A stretch of 64,000 nucleotides of DNA, from contig NZ_CP132335.1 in NCBI RefSeq assembly GCF_030758295.1, positions 2,828,412 to 2,892,411 of the forward strand. Direction: 5' to 3'. How positions within the stretch are numbered: the first letter of the stretch is position 1; each line of letters starts with the position of its first letter. The DNA is from Pararhizobium sp. IMCC21322. Its GTDB lineage: Bacteria > Pseudomonadota > Alphaproteobacteria > Rhizobiales > GCA-2746425. The notes beneath the pieces are model-generated. The model was given only the letters and a program-made list of their open reading frames with translations. It did no database searches and had not been told where the DNA came from. Of this stretch, positions 44,653 to 52,834 are shown in pieces. Position numbers and translations under genes: made by a program.

Positions 44653-45732
44653 ATGACACCAACCCCACGCGATTACAGCCTTGTAGGCCGCGATTCCGAA
44701 CTCGCCGAACAAAACGGCCTTGTGGCTGCCGATTGGTATTCAGTGGATATTGATCGCAAGCAAATCAAACGTCTCATGCGGAGATCGGATGGTCCGGCCA
44801 TTCGTGACACCCTTATCTGGCTTGGGCTCTTGCTGGCCTCCGGTGCAGGCGGCGTGTACTTTTGGGGTACGTGGTGGTGCGTCCCGTTTTTTCTGGTCTA
44901 TGGTGTTCTGTACGGCTCTTCATCAGACAGTCGCTGGCATGAATCCGGCCACGGAACCGCGTTTAAAACCCGATGGATGAACAGCGCCCTGTATTATTTT
45001 TCCAGCTTTATGATTTTGCGCGAGCCTACCATCTGGCTCTGGAGCCATACGCGCCATCATACCGATACAATCATTGTCGGGCGTGATCCTGAGATTGCAA
45101 CTCCGCGACCGCCTGATATCAAGGCGCTGCTGCTGAATATCTTTGCTCTCGTCAGCACATGGAAAACCATGAAATCACTCTTCCTGCATGCGGGCGGGAA
45201 ACTCACGCCCAACGAGGCGACATTTGTGCCGGAGGGCGAGCGGTCCAAAGTCTATTTGTTTGCTCGTATATATATCGCAATTTTGCTTGGTGTTGTCGTG
45301 GCGTGCATCGCTACCGGGTCAATTTTACCAGCTATGCTGGTCGGTCTGCCTACCATCTATGGCGGGTTCATGACAATTTATTTTGGTCTGACACAGCATG
45401 CTGGTCTGGCAGAGGATGTGCTCGACCACCGATTGAATTCCCGCACGGTTTATATGAACCCGGTCTTCCGCTTTTTATATTGGAACATGAACTATCATAT
45501 CGAGCATCACATGTTTCCGATGGTGCCGTTTCATGCGCTGCCGCAATTGCATGAGGCCATCAAGCATGATTGTCCTGAACCTTATCCAAGTACGATCGCC
45601 GCTTACCATGAGATAATTCCGACGCTCCTGCGGCAGTTAAAAGAACCGGGTTATTTTGTGCGCCGCAGTTTGCCCAGTGGCGTTGAGGCAGTTCCACACA
45701 ACCCGGGCGCTGTCTTTCAAACTTCTGCCTAA
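44653..45732 (+). CDS. mocD: MocD-like di-iron membrane oxygenase (fatty-acid-desaturase superfamily)
   Basis: 359-residue integral membrane protein with the three histidine boxes of the desaturase/hydroxylase superfamily: HESGH (96-100), HTRHH (132-136) and HIEHH (282-286), plus hydrophobic segments at about 53-90 and 203-245. Family relatives include MocD, needed with the ferredoxin MocE to use the rhizopine 3-O-methyl-scyllo-inosamine. The next gene encodes the matching Rieske protein, 19 bp away. Likely oxidative demethylation or hydroxylation of the imported compound. A true fatty acid desaturase is the alternative, but the context of sugar genes argues against it. Confidence 0.75.
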   Translation: MTPTPRDYSLVGRDSELAEQNGLVAADWYSVDIDRKQIKRLMRRSDGPAIRDTLIWLGLLLASGAGGVYFWGTWWCVPFFLVYGVLYGSSSDSRWHESGHGTAFKTRWMNSALYYFSSFMILREPTIWLWSHTRHHTDTIIVGRDPEIATPRPPDIKALLLNIFALVSTWKTMKSLFLHAGGKLTPNEATFVPEGERSKVYLFARIYIAILLGVVVACIATGSILPAMLVGLPTIYGGFMTIYFGLTQHAGLAEDVLDHRLNSRTVYMNPVFRFLYWNMNYHIEHHMFPMVPFHALPQLHEAIKHDCPEPYPSTIAAYHEIIPTLLRQLKEPGYFVRRSLPSGVEAVPHNPGAVFQTSA

Positions 45733-45750
45733 CAAACGAGGACGACAGGA

Positions 45751-46065
45751 ATGAGTGATTGGATCGATGCATGCGCGCTGGACGATATCGACGAGGAAGA
45801 CGCGATTACGTTCAAGCATGATGGTGGGTATTATGCGCTTTACCGAACTGAAGATGACCAATATTTTGTGACGGACGGTCTGTGTACGCATGAGCGGGTG
45901 CCGCTTGCCAATGGTCTTGTCATGGGCAAAATTATTGAATGCCCCAAACACAATGGCCGTTTTGATTTTACCACAGGCGAAGCAAAGGGCGCACCGGTGT
46001 GCGTCAATTTGAAAACCTATGAGACCGACATTCGGGGCGACCGTTTGTTTTTCAAACTGGGTTGA
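45751..46065 (+). CDS. mocE: MocE-type Rieske [2Fe-2S] ferredoxin
   Basis: 104-residue soluble Rieske protein. Cluster ligands are C45-x-H47 (CTHERVPL) and C64-x-x-H67 (CPKHNGRF), the ferredoxin-type spacing. Delivers electrons to the MocD-like oxygenase. ATG 45751 with GAGGACGAC upstream. A dedicated reductase (MocF in rhizobia) is not found in the window, so a general ferredoxin reductase would be needed. Confidence 0.88.
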   Translation: MSDWIDACALDDIDEEDAITFKHDGGYYALYRTEDDQYFVTDGLCTHERVPLANGLVMGKIIECPKHNGRFDFTTGEAKGAPVCVNLKTYETDIRGDRLFFKLG

Positions 46066-46127
46066 TGCCGACATGCGTCCAAACCAATGTTTGACGTCAC
46101 TTTATCTTCTAAGCTGAAGGAATTCAT

Positions 46128-46928
46128 ATGGCCAATCTGCCCCTGAGTGTTGCAGAAATTCTAGCGTTAAATGGCGTTCGGCAACTGACCAAATTGCGCG
46201 TGGAGACAATGGACGATGCAGCGGCGGCCCAAGCCGCAGGCATTGACATGTTGTCGGTACCGCCAGAGCTTTTGCTCCTGCCTGAATTCCGGCAGATTTG
46301 CCCCAGCCCATTTGTGGTTGGTGGCCTGGAGCCCGGCCTGTTTGTGACTGAGGAAGACTATCTGCGCATTGCCTTCAAGCTGCTGAATGCGGGGGCAAAT
46401 GCGGTCTATTGCGGAGCAAGTCTTCCCATTGTTCGGCGGCTGCGCGATGAGGGGATTCCGGTTGTCGGCCATGTTGGTCTCATCCCGTCACGCCGAACAT
46501 GGACTGGCGGGTTCAAGGCTGTGGGCAAAACTCCTGAAAGCGCCGTTTGGATATTAGAGGAGACAAAAGCGCTGGAAGAAGCAGGCGCTTTTGCGGCCGA
46601 GATAGAAGTCGTGCCGCCAGCGGTCGCCAAAGCCATTTCAGCTCAAACCGCGATGTTGATGATTTCAATGGGGGCGGGCAGTGGATGCAATGCGCAATAT
46701 CTGTTCGCATGTGATGTGCTCGGGGAACATGATGGGCATTATCCACGCCATGCCAGGCGATACGCCGATTTACAATCGGAATATCAGAAGCTTCAAGCCA
46801 TGCGCATCAAGGCTTTCCAAGACTTCTCCGCTGACGTGTCTTCAGGCGCTTTTCCGGTCGCGGACGAGCTTGTTCCACTGGCCGATGATGCCCAGAAAGC
46901 AGTTTTAGAGGCGCTTGAAAAGAAATAA
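46128..46928 (+). CDS. PanB-fold protein lacking the PanB metal ligands
   Basis: 266 residues, recognisable as a homologue of ketopantoate hydroxymethyltransferase by GHVGLIPS (114-121), TGGFKAVGKTPESAV, IEVVPPAVAKAI with the conserved catalytic Glu (E160) and MGAGSGCNAQYLFACDVLG. The Mg-binding positions of PanB are changed: the Asp-Ser of the first loop is VPPEL (44-48), the second Asp is in GGLEPG (65-70), and the Lys/Glu of KxEGG is YCGAS (94-98). It is therefore unlikely to make ketopantoate. Position after mocDE suggests a role in the demethylation or ring-cleavage chemistry; unproved. Confidence 0.75.
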   Translation: MANLPLSVAEILALNGVRQLTKLRVETMDDAAAAQAAGIDMLSVPPELLLLPEFRQICPSPFVVGGLEPGLFVTEEDYLRIAFKLLNAGANAVYCGASLPIVRRLRDEGIPVVGHVGLIPSRRTWTGGFKAVGKTPESAVWILEETKALEEAGAFAAEIEVVPPAVAKAISAQTAMLMISMGAGSGCNAQYLFACDVLGEHDGHYPRHARRYADLQSEYQKLQAMRIKAFQDFSADVSSGAFPVADELVPLADDAQKAVLEALEKK

Positions 46929-46964
46929 GATCGAAAAAAAACGGCATAAAAGGGGGAGAGTTCT

Positions 46965-48041
46965 ATGACCAGGTTTCGGGTAACTGGTATAAATTTTGAT
47001 CACATGCATATGGGTGACCTGTTGCGTTTGGTGGATGATCATCCCAACGCTGAAATTGTTGGTATCTACGATAAATCGCCGGATAAAATGGCACAGGCTA
47101 TCGCCGATTTTGCCATTCCCGAAGATGCCGTATTCACGGATCTTGATGCGTGCTTAGCACAAACGAAACCGGATCTGGCGATCCTGTGTGCGGCCACCGC
47201 CGAACATGCAGATCATGTCGAAGCTCTGGCAAAGCATAATGTTCACATCCATGTGGAAAAACCCTTTGCCGCTTCTGCAGCGGAAGCAAAGCGCATGATG
47301 GCGGCAATGGCACCGACCGGAAAGCTGATGGCGATCAATTGGCCTTTGGCATGGTACCCAAGTCACAACACATGCAAGCGGTTGATCGATGATGGCGTTA
47401 TTGGCGATTTGATTGAAGTTCATCACTATGGCGGCAATCGCGGACCGCTCTATCATCTGGCCGACAAGGTGGAAGTATCGGCAGAGCAAGTTGAGCAGCA
47501 AAAGTCTGATTCATGGTGGTACAAGAAAGCGTCGGGGGGCGGCAGCCTGTTGGACTACCTTGGTTATGGCGCCACACTTGGCACATGGTTCATGGACGGT
47601 CGTGCGCCGCTCGAAGTCACTTGTGTGGTGGACCAGACGGCTGGTATTGAGGTCGACCAACATTCCATCACGATCTGCCGATATGAGCAGGGTCTTTCCA
47701 AGATGGAAACACGCTGGGGCACGTTCACCGACCCCTGGGTAACGCAGCCACAGCCGCAATGCGGCTTTGTTGTTGTGGGCACTGGCGGCACAATTTCCAG
47801 CTATGATTATGATGACTTTGTAACAGTGCAGACAGAAGCCGAACCGGACCACAAGAAAGTACCGGTTGATGTGCTGAAGCCCGGACGCACAAATCCCATC
47901 GAATATATGTTGAATTGTATTGAGAACGGCACGCCCATTGAGGGACCATTGGCGCCGGATCTGTGCCTCACTGCGCAGCGCATTGTGGATACCGCCTACT
48001 TGTCTGCCCAGCAGAAAAAAACTCTGGCGCTTGTTTCATGA
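46965..48041 (+). CDS. Gfo/Idh/MocA-family oxidoreductase 3
   Basis: 358 residues. N-terminal TGINFDHMHMGDLLRL is an unusual nucleotide loop lacking the GxGxxG run, followed by YDKSPDKM, VEKPFAAS (EKP motif) and GGGSLLDYLGYG, the second-domain Asp/Tyr region. WW-rich stretch DSWWYKK precedes it. The missing glycine loop suggests changed cofactor binding. ATG 46965 with GGGGGAGAG upstream; stop overlaps the start of oxidoreductase 4. Confidence 0.82.
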   Translation: MTRFRVTGINFDHMHMGDLLRLVDDHPNAEIVGIYDKSPDKMAQAIADFAIPEDAVFTDLDACLAQTKPDLAILCAATAEHADHVEALAKHNVHIHVEKPFAASAAEAKRMMAAMAPTGKLMAINWPLAWYPSHNTCKRLIDDGVIGDLIEVHHYGGNRGPLYHLADKVEVSAEQVEQQKSDSWWYKKASGGGSLLDYLGYGATLGTWFMDGRAPLEVTCVVDQTAGIEVDQHSITICRYEQGLSKMETRWGTFTDPWVTQPQPQCGFVVVGTGGTISSYDYDDFVTVQTEAEPDHKKVPVDVLKPGRTNPIEYMLNCIENGTPIEGPLAPDLCLTAQRIVDTAYLSAQQKKTLALVS

Positions 48042-49150
48042 GTGGCGAAACACCGGATGCAGATACCTATGCGCTACGCGTTGCTGATGCGCCAATTATC
48101 GACGCGCCGTCACTAAATTACACGCCGCCCATGCCGCAATCCTATCGGCCGCGCATTGCTCTTGTTGGCGCAGGCGGAATTGCTTCCGCGCATCTTGATG
48201 CCTACCGCAAAGCGGGCTTTGATATTGCCGCCATATGCAACCGCACGCTTTCAAAAGCAGAGGCTTTGCGCGCAGAATTTTTCCCCAACGCAGCTGTCAC
48301 AGACAAATATGACGACCTGCTCACCGACCCGTCCATTGCCGTCTTTGACATCACGCCGCACCCTGAAGTGCGCTTTGGTATGATGGAAAAAGCGTTGGCT
48401 GCAGGCAAGCATGTGCTGTCGCAAAAACCCTTTGTGACGGACCTTGATGCAGGAGAGGCGTTGGTGAAATTGGCCCATGACAATGGTGTGCGGCTTGCCG
48501 TCAATCAAAATGGGCGCTGGGCACCCCATATGGCCTATATGCGTGAAGCGGTTCGTACGGGACTGATCGGTGAAGTGACAAGCAGCCATGCGCACATGCA
48601 CTGGGATCACAGTTGGATCGCACACACGCCCTTTAACGATATTCATGATCTGATTTTATACGATTTTGGGGTCCACTGGTTCGATTTCATGTCCAGCCTT
48701 CTGGGTGACCGGATGCAAACTGTATTTGCAACGCAGGCCCGCGCCAAAGATCAAAGCGCCAAGCCACCGCTTCTAAGCCAGGCCCTGATTCAGTTTGAAG
48801 GTGGGCAGTCGTCTCTGGTCTTTGACGGCAGTGTCAAACATGGCGCGCTGGACAGCTCTTTCATCGGTGGCACAAAAGGCAGCCTTTACAGCGTTGGAAA
48901 AGATCTGAACGCGCAGAGTGTGACCCTGACGACCGAGCGTGGCCAAGCGCACCCCGACCTTGTGGGAACATGGTTCAATGATGGGTTTGCCGGCACTATG
49001 GGCGAGCTTTTGAGCGCTATCGAACAAGACCGGGAACCAGAAAATGACGCAAAAGGAAATCTGCGAAGCCTCGCGCTCACATTCGCAGCCATGAAATCAG
49101 CTCACACTGGAACACCGATTGAGATTGGAACAGTTCGCGCCTTACCGTGA
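48038..49150 (+). CDS. Gfo/Idh/MocA-family oxidoreductase 4
   Basis: 370 residues with a roughly 38-residue N-terminal extension before the Rossmann loop LVGAGGIASAHLDAYRKAG. The EKP motif is QKPFVTD. Second domain has DFGVHWFDFMSS (Asp, His). ATG overlaps the previous stop (ATGA); the pair may work as successive or complementary dehydrogenases. Last gene of the moc-like cluster; a gap of 350 bp follows. Confidence 0.85.
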   Translation: MSGETPDADTYALRVADAPIIDAPSLNYTPPMPQSYRPRIALVGAGGIASAHLDAYRKAGFDIAAICNRTLSKAEALRAEFFPNAAVTDKYDDLLTDPSIAVFDITPHPEVRFGMMEKALAAGKHVLSQKPFVTDLDAGEALVKLAHDNGVRLAVNQNGRWAPHMAYMREAVRTGLIGEVTSSHAHMHWDHSWIAHTPFNDIHDLILYDFGVHWFDFMSSLLGDRMQTVFATQARAKDQSAKPPLLSQALIQFEGGQSSLVFDGSVKHGALDSSFIGGTKGSLYSVGKDLNAQSVTLTTERGQAHPDLVGTWFNDGFAGTMGELLSAIEQDREPENDAKGNLRSLALTFAAMKSAHTGTPIEIGTVRALP

Positions 49151-49500
49151 TTATCGCAGATCCCAAATTTCAAGCTCCAGACCCGAGGAGTTTTTGCGAT
49201 AATCAAGGCACAAGAAGCCGGGCAAAAGCGTGGCTTGGAATATAAGGCGGTATTTCTACTCTGGGTCTGGATATGGTCGGCGCGATCAATCGTGGAACGA
49301 AACTGCCGCCGCCGAAGCAATCGCGCGGCACTTCGATTAGGCGATCCTGTGGATCTTGAACCATGAGGCTGGCGATGAAATCTGACACTCATTTCTGAGG
49401 CTTCTCGCTTAGAGTAGTCAGGTGGTTCAGTCAGTCACCGATACTTGGCAATGGTGGGAACGCGCCGCTAAGGTATCAACTCAATTGGAGAGACATTGAA
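49151..49500. other. 350-bp intergenic region at a composition change
   Basis: No convincing gene. Minus-strand frames of 61 and 96 codons exist but match nothing I recognise and lack clear ribosome sites. The + strand sequence to the right is visibly more G+C-rich than the genes to the left. GGAGAG at 49485-49490 serves the SDR gene. Confidence 0.5.
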
Positions 49501-50256
49501 ATGAACGAACTGGGTTGCCTGAGCAAAAAGCACGCTGTTGTCACCGGTGGCGGGACTGGACTTGGGCTTGGTGTTGCGAAAGCGATGGTCGAGGCCGGGG
49601 CGCTCGTCACCATCGTCGGCCGCCGCCGTGATGTCCTGGAGAGTGCAATCGAAGAGATCGGCGACGATGCCGGCTTTGAGGTCGCAGACATCGCGGAGCT
49701 TGCGGGTATCCAGGATCTGGTTCGACGGCTGGAATCCCGTGCGCCAATTGATATCCTGGTCAACAATGCAGGCACACATCACAAGGCGCCAACGCTGGAC
49801 ACCGACGACGCAGACTTCGCGCGCGTGATCGAGACCAACCTCTTCGGATCCTTTGCCCTGACGCGGGACATCGCGCGCTGTATGGCAGAGCGTGGAGAGG
49901 GCAGTATGGTGATGATCACGTCCATGGCGGCCATCCTCGGATTGCCGCAGGTTGCCTCCTACACCGCCTCAAAATCCGCCTTGCAGGGATTGACGCGGCA
50001 ACTTGCGGTCGAGTTCGGTCCCCTCGGTATCCGCGTCAACGCGGTCGCACCCGGCTTTATCGAAACGGATATGAATCGGGGCATCTTCGAAAAAGACCCG
50101 GAGCGACTTCAGCGAATCCTCGCCCGAACTCCGCTCGGCGGCCTTGGCTCGTCTTCCGATGTGGCAGGGGCGGTAGTCTATCTTTCCTCGCCCACAGCAC
50201 GTTTTGTCACAGGGGTTTGCCTGCCGGTGGATGGCGGACTCTCGATTGGATTCTGA
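49501..50256 (+). CDS. Short-chain dehydrogenase/reductase (gluconate-5-dehydrogenase-like)
   Basis: 251-residue classical SDR: TGGGTGLGLGVAKAM nucleotide loop, NNAGTHH, catalytic Ser in ITSMAAILG, YTASK, and C-terminal DGGLSIGF. Similar to enzymes that oxidise sugar acids. ATG 49501, GGAGAG upstream. Convergent with the rhamnose mutarotase gene; cotranscription with other genes in the window is not possible. Confidence 0.88.
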   Translation: MNELGCLSKKHAVVTGGGTGLGLGVAKAMVEAGALVTIVGRRRDVLESAIEEIGDDAGFEVADIAELAGIQDLVRRLESRAPIDILVNNAGTHHKAPTLDTDDADFARVIETNLFGSFALTRDIARCMAERGEGSMVMITSMAAILGLPQVASYTASKSALQGLTRQLAVEFGPLGIRVNAVAPGFIETDMNRGIFEKDPERLQRILARTPLGGLGSSSDVAGAVVYLSSPTARFVTGVCLPVDGGLSIGF

Positions 50257-50418
50257 GGGGCAGCATCGGCTCGCCCGTATATGCGGGGCCACCTATGCGC
50301 TTCTGTACCTGGTGGACTGATTAAAGTCCGGCCGGGAAGGTCGTTCGAACCAATTTGACGAGAGATCGCCCTGGGATGGGTTCCGGATGTGATTCTACGC
50401 GTTGATTGCCAACATCAT

Positions 50419-50748
50419 TCAATCCATATGAAATACGGAAGGCATCATTGCCCACCATTCCCCCGGTTCTCGATGAGCCATGGGTTCCTGGCAGGGGTCG
50501 GTGACTGCGAGCCACTCTCTTGTTTTGGGGCATTCCGAAATTCTTTGCGCGGCCTCCGAATAGTTCTGGCCGTGGTACTCAAAATACCCGAACAACAGAT
50601 TTTCGGGTTCCTTCAGGAAGATCGAGAAGTTTTGAACACCGTTGCGCGACAAAGTCGCCAGAACATCTGGCCAAACCGCAGCGTGCAAACGTTTATACTC
50701 GTCAATTTTGTCGGGCTTTACCCCAATGACCATTCCATAGCGTTTCAT
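50419..50748 (-). CDS. rhaM: L-rhamnose mutarotase
   Basis: 109 residues, the RhaM/RhaU length. Opens MKRYGMVIGVKPDKIDEYKR (catalytic-domain start), then HAAVWPDVL with the catalytic His, NFSIFL, LFGYFEYHG and CQEPM near the C-terminus, all standard for the family. ATG 50748 with GAGGAT upstream; a longer frame to 50832 overlaps the ATPase gene and is unlikely. Lies 35 bp after the dppF-like gene, so the importer upstream may carry rhamnose-containing or similar L-sugars. Confidence 0.92.
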   Translation of the reverse strand: MKRYGMVIGVKPDKIDEYKRLHAAVWPDVLATLSRNGVQNFSIFLKEPENLLFGYFEYHGQNYSEAAQRISECPKTREWLAVTDPCQEPMAHREPGEWWAMMPSVFHMD

Positions 50749-50783
50749 AGCATCCTCATTTGAAGTCTTGACTGCCCATCGCA

Positions 50784-51782
50784 TCAGCCATTTTGCGAAG
50801 GTGCAACCCCCAATTCCTCTGCGCGGTGGCAAGCCACCAGATGACCTTGATCAATTGGCGCCAGGGGTGGTTGGCTTTGCGCGCACACTTCGGCAGCATG
50901 CGGACAGCGATTGCGAAACTTACACCCGGTCGTAGGCTCGTCCACGCCCACTTCGCCCTCAATCACGGCCATATCGTCACGGCGGCCAGGTTTCGGTTGC
51001 GGGGCCGAAGCGATGAGAGCACGGGAATATGGATGCCGGGGGGAAGCAAAGAATTTTTCAGCGCTGGCCTGCTCGATGATCCGGCCAAGATACATGACGC
51101 AAACATGATCGCTGATCCGGTCGACAAGACCCAAATCGTGCGAAATAAAGAAATATGCAAGGCCGAGATCGCGCTGAAGCTGCATCAAAAGGTTGATGAT
51201 CTGAGCGCGAACGGACACGTCGAGAGCTGAGACTGGCTCGTCGCAAATAATGACCCGCGGACGCGTTGCGATGGCCCGGGCGATGCTAACACGCTGGCGC
51301 TGACCACCTGACAATTCATGGGGAAATCTGTCGGCCAGCGCGGATTCGAGTCCGACGCTTTCCAACAGTTCGGCGACTCGCTTCTTGATTTCCTCGCCAG
51401 ATACAATCCGGTGTATACGCAATGGTTCGGCGACCAGTGTTTCGACACGGAAATGCGGCGTCAAGGACCCGTAGGGATCCTGGAAAACCATCTGGACATT
51501 ACGCCGATAGACAAGAAGATCTTTGCGCCCGATCTTTTCAATGACTTTTCCATCGAACGAAACCTTGCCCGACTCAAGCGGTTCGAGCTGCATGAGGATC
51601 TTGGCGAGGGTGGATTTCCCGCAGCCTGACTCCCCGACGATGGCGATAGTTTCCCCAGCGTTCACATCAAGCGAGACATTGTCGACCGCAGTGATCTTGC
51701 GGGTCGCACCGGTGACGGTGCGCAGGCTGTAGCTTTTGACAAGGTTTTGAACCCGAAGAAGAGGAGCTTGAGCAGTATTCAT
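50784..51782 (-). CDS. Dipeptide/oligosaccharide-type ABC ATPase (DppF/OppF-like)
   Basis: 332-residue ATPase: Walker A GESGCGKST, signature LSGGQRQRVSIARA, Walker B VIICDEPVSALDV, H-loop FISHDLGL and the C-terminal oligopeptide-transporter domain CRFR-like region (CKFRNRCPHA) that binds an iron-sulfur cluster in some relatives. ATG overlaps the stop of the dppD-like gene (ATGA). Confidence 0.93.
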   Translation of the reverse strand: MNTAQAPLLRVQNLVKSYSLRTVTGATRKITAVDNVSLDVNAGETIAIVGESGCGKSTLAKILMQLEPLESGKVSFDGKVIEKIGRKDLLVYRRNVQMVFQDPYGSLTPHFRVETLVAEPLRIHRIVSGEEIKKRVAELLESVGLESALADRFPHELSGGQRQRVSIARAIATRPRVIICDEPVSALDVSVRAQIINLLMQLQRDLGLAYFFISHDLGLVDRISDHVCVMYLGRIIEQASAEKFFASPRHPYSRALIASAPQPKPGRRDDMAVIEGEVGVDEPTTGCKFRNRCPHAAEVCAQSQPPLAPIDQGHLVACHRAEELGVAPSQNG

Positions 51783-52834
51783 GGAACCAGTACCTGTTGC
51801 TTCACCTGTCCGGCAAGCTCGCTCCAGCGATGGCACCTCACGGAGCGCCCTGCAGAGGCTTGTTCCAGCAGGGGCTGGACAGTCTGGCATTGATCGTTGT
51901 CGCCAAAGGCGCAGCGGGCAGCGAAAGCGCATCCACGACGCACATCAAAGGGCGATGGCACAGAGCCCTCAATCGACGGAAAATCCGATTTTCGGGGTGC
52001 GTTTCCTATCTCGGGCAGGGACGCCAGAAGGCCTTTTGTGTAGGGATGAAGTGGCTCTTCGAACAAATCCACAACCGGGGCCACCTCCACAATCTCTCCG
52101 GCATACATGACTGCCACCCGATGGGCCGTCTGCGCAACGACGCCCAGATCATGTGTGATCAGCAGCATCGACATTTTCTGTTTTTTCTGAAGTTTGACGA
52201 ACAGATCAAGGATCTGCGCCTGAATCGTCACATCAAGGGCGGTGGTAGGTTCGTCAGCGATCAGCAGTTCGACCCTTTGGCAAATCAGGGCCATTGCAAT
52301 GGCGACACGCTGTCTCAGACCGCCCGAAAGTTGGTGCGGATACTGTGCAAGCCTCTCTCGTGCGTATCGGATGCCGACGAGATCCAGCATCTCGGTTGCA
52401 AAGTCGACTTTCTCTTTGCGTCCCAGATCAGGCCTGTGGACATCAAGGACCTCTGTCAGTTGACGTCCAATGCGGATTCCCGGATTGAGGCTGGTCATCG
52501 GTTCCTGAGGTACGAAAGCTATCCGGTTACCCCGCAGCCTGCGCAGTTCGCGCGGCGAGAGCGCCTGAAGATCCTGGTTTGCAAATGTGACCCGGCCGCT
52601 GATAATGGCAGCCGTTGGCGGCAATATTCCAAGAATTGCGCGGGCCAGTATTGACTTGCCGCTGCCGGATTCCCCGACAAGCCCAACCACTTCGCTCGGC
52701 CGAATTGCAAGGTCTGCGCCGCGCACCACCCGCACGTCATCGGTGCCACCCTTGAAGGCCACGGTAAGATCTTCAACGTCTAACAGATTGTCTGCCTTCT
52801 GCTGTGAGACTGCAGGGTGTTCAACATTGCTCAT
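51779..52834 (-). CDS. Dipeptide/oligosaccharide-type ABC ATPase (DppD/OppD-like)
   Basis: 351 residues. Walker A GESGSGKSI (unusual final Ile in place of Thr/Ser at the last position of GKS[T/S]), signature LSGGLRQRVAIAMAL, Walker B LLIADEPTTALDV, H-loop LITHDLGV, C-terminal CAFAARCAFG cysteines. ATG overlaps the permease stop (ATGA). Confidence 0.93.
   Translation of the reverse strand: MSNVEHPAVSQQKADNLLDVEDLTVAFKGGTDDVRVVRGADLAIRPSEVVGLVGESGSGKSILARAILGILPPTAAIISGRVTFANQDLQALSPRELRRLRGNRIAFVPQEPMTSLNPGIRIGRQLTEVLDVHRPDLGRKEKVDFATEMLDLVGIRYARERLAQYPHQLSGGLRQRVAIAMALICQRVELLIADEPTTALDVTIQAQILDLFVKLQKKQKMSMLLITHDLGVVAQTAHRVAVMYAGEIVEVAPVVDLFEEPLHPYTKGLLASLPEIGNAPRKSDFPSIEGSVPSPFDVRRGCAFAARCAFGDNDQCQTVQPLLEQASAGRSVRCHRWSELAGQVKQQVLVP

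Noticed and set aside
44653-45732. Annotation as plain fatty acid desaturase
   Set aside because: Coupling to a MocE-type Rieske protein inside a sugar/cyclitol cluster fits the MocD role better; not excluded by sequence alone.
46128-46928. Annotation as true panB
   Set aside because: Metal and substrate residues of ketopantoate hydroxymethyltransferase are missing, and no panC is near.
51797-52654. 285-codon frame antisense to the DppD-like gene
   Set aside because: Opposite an ATPase gene with all motifs; no family resemblance.
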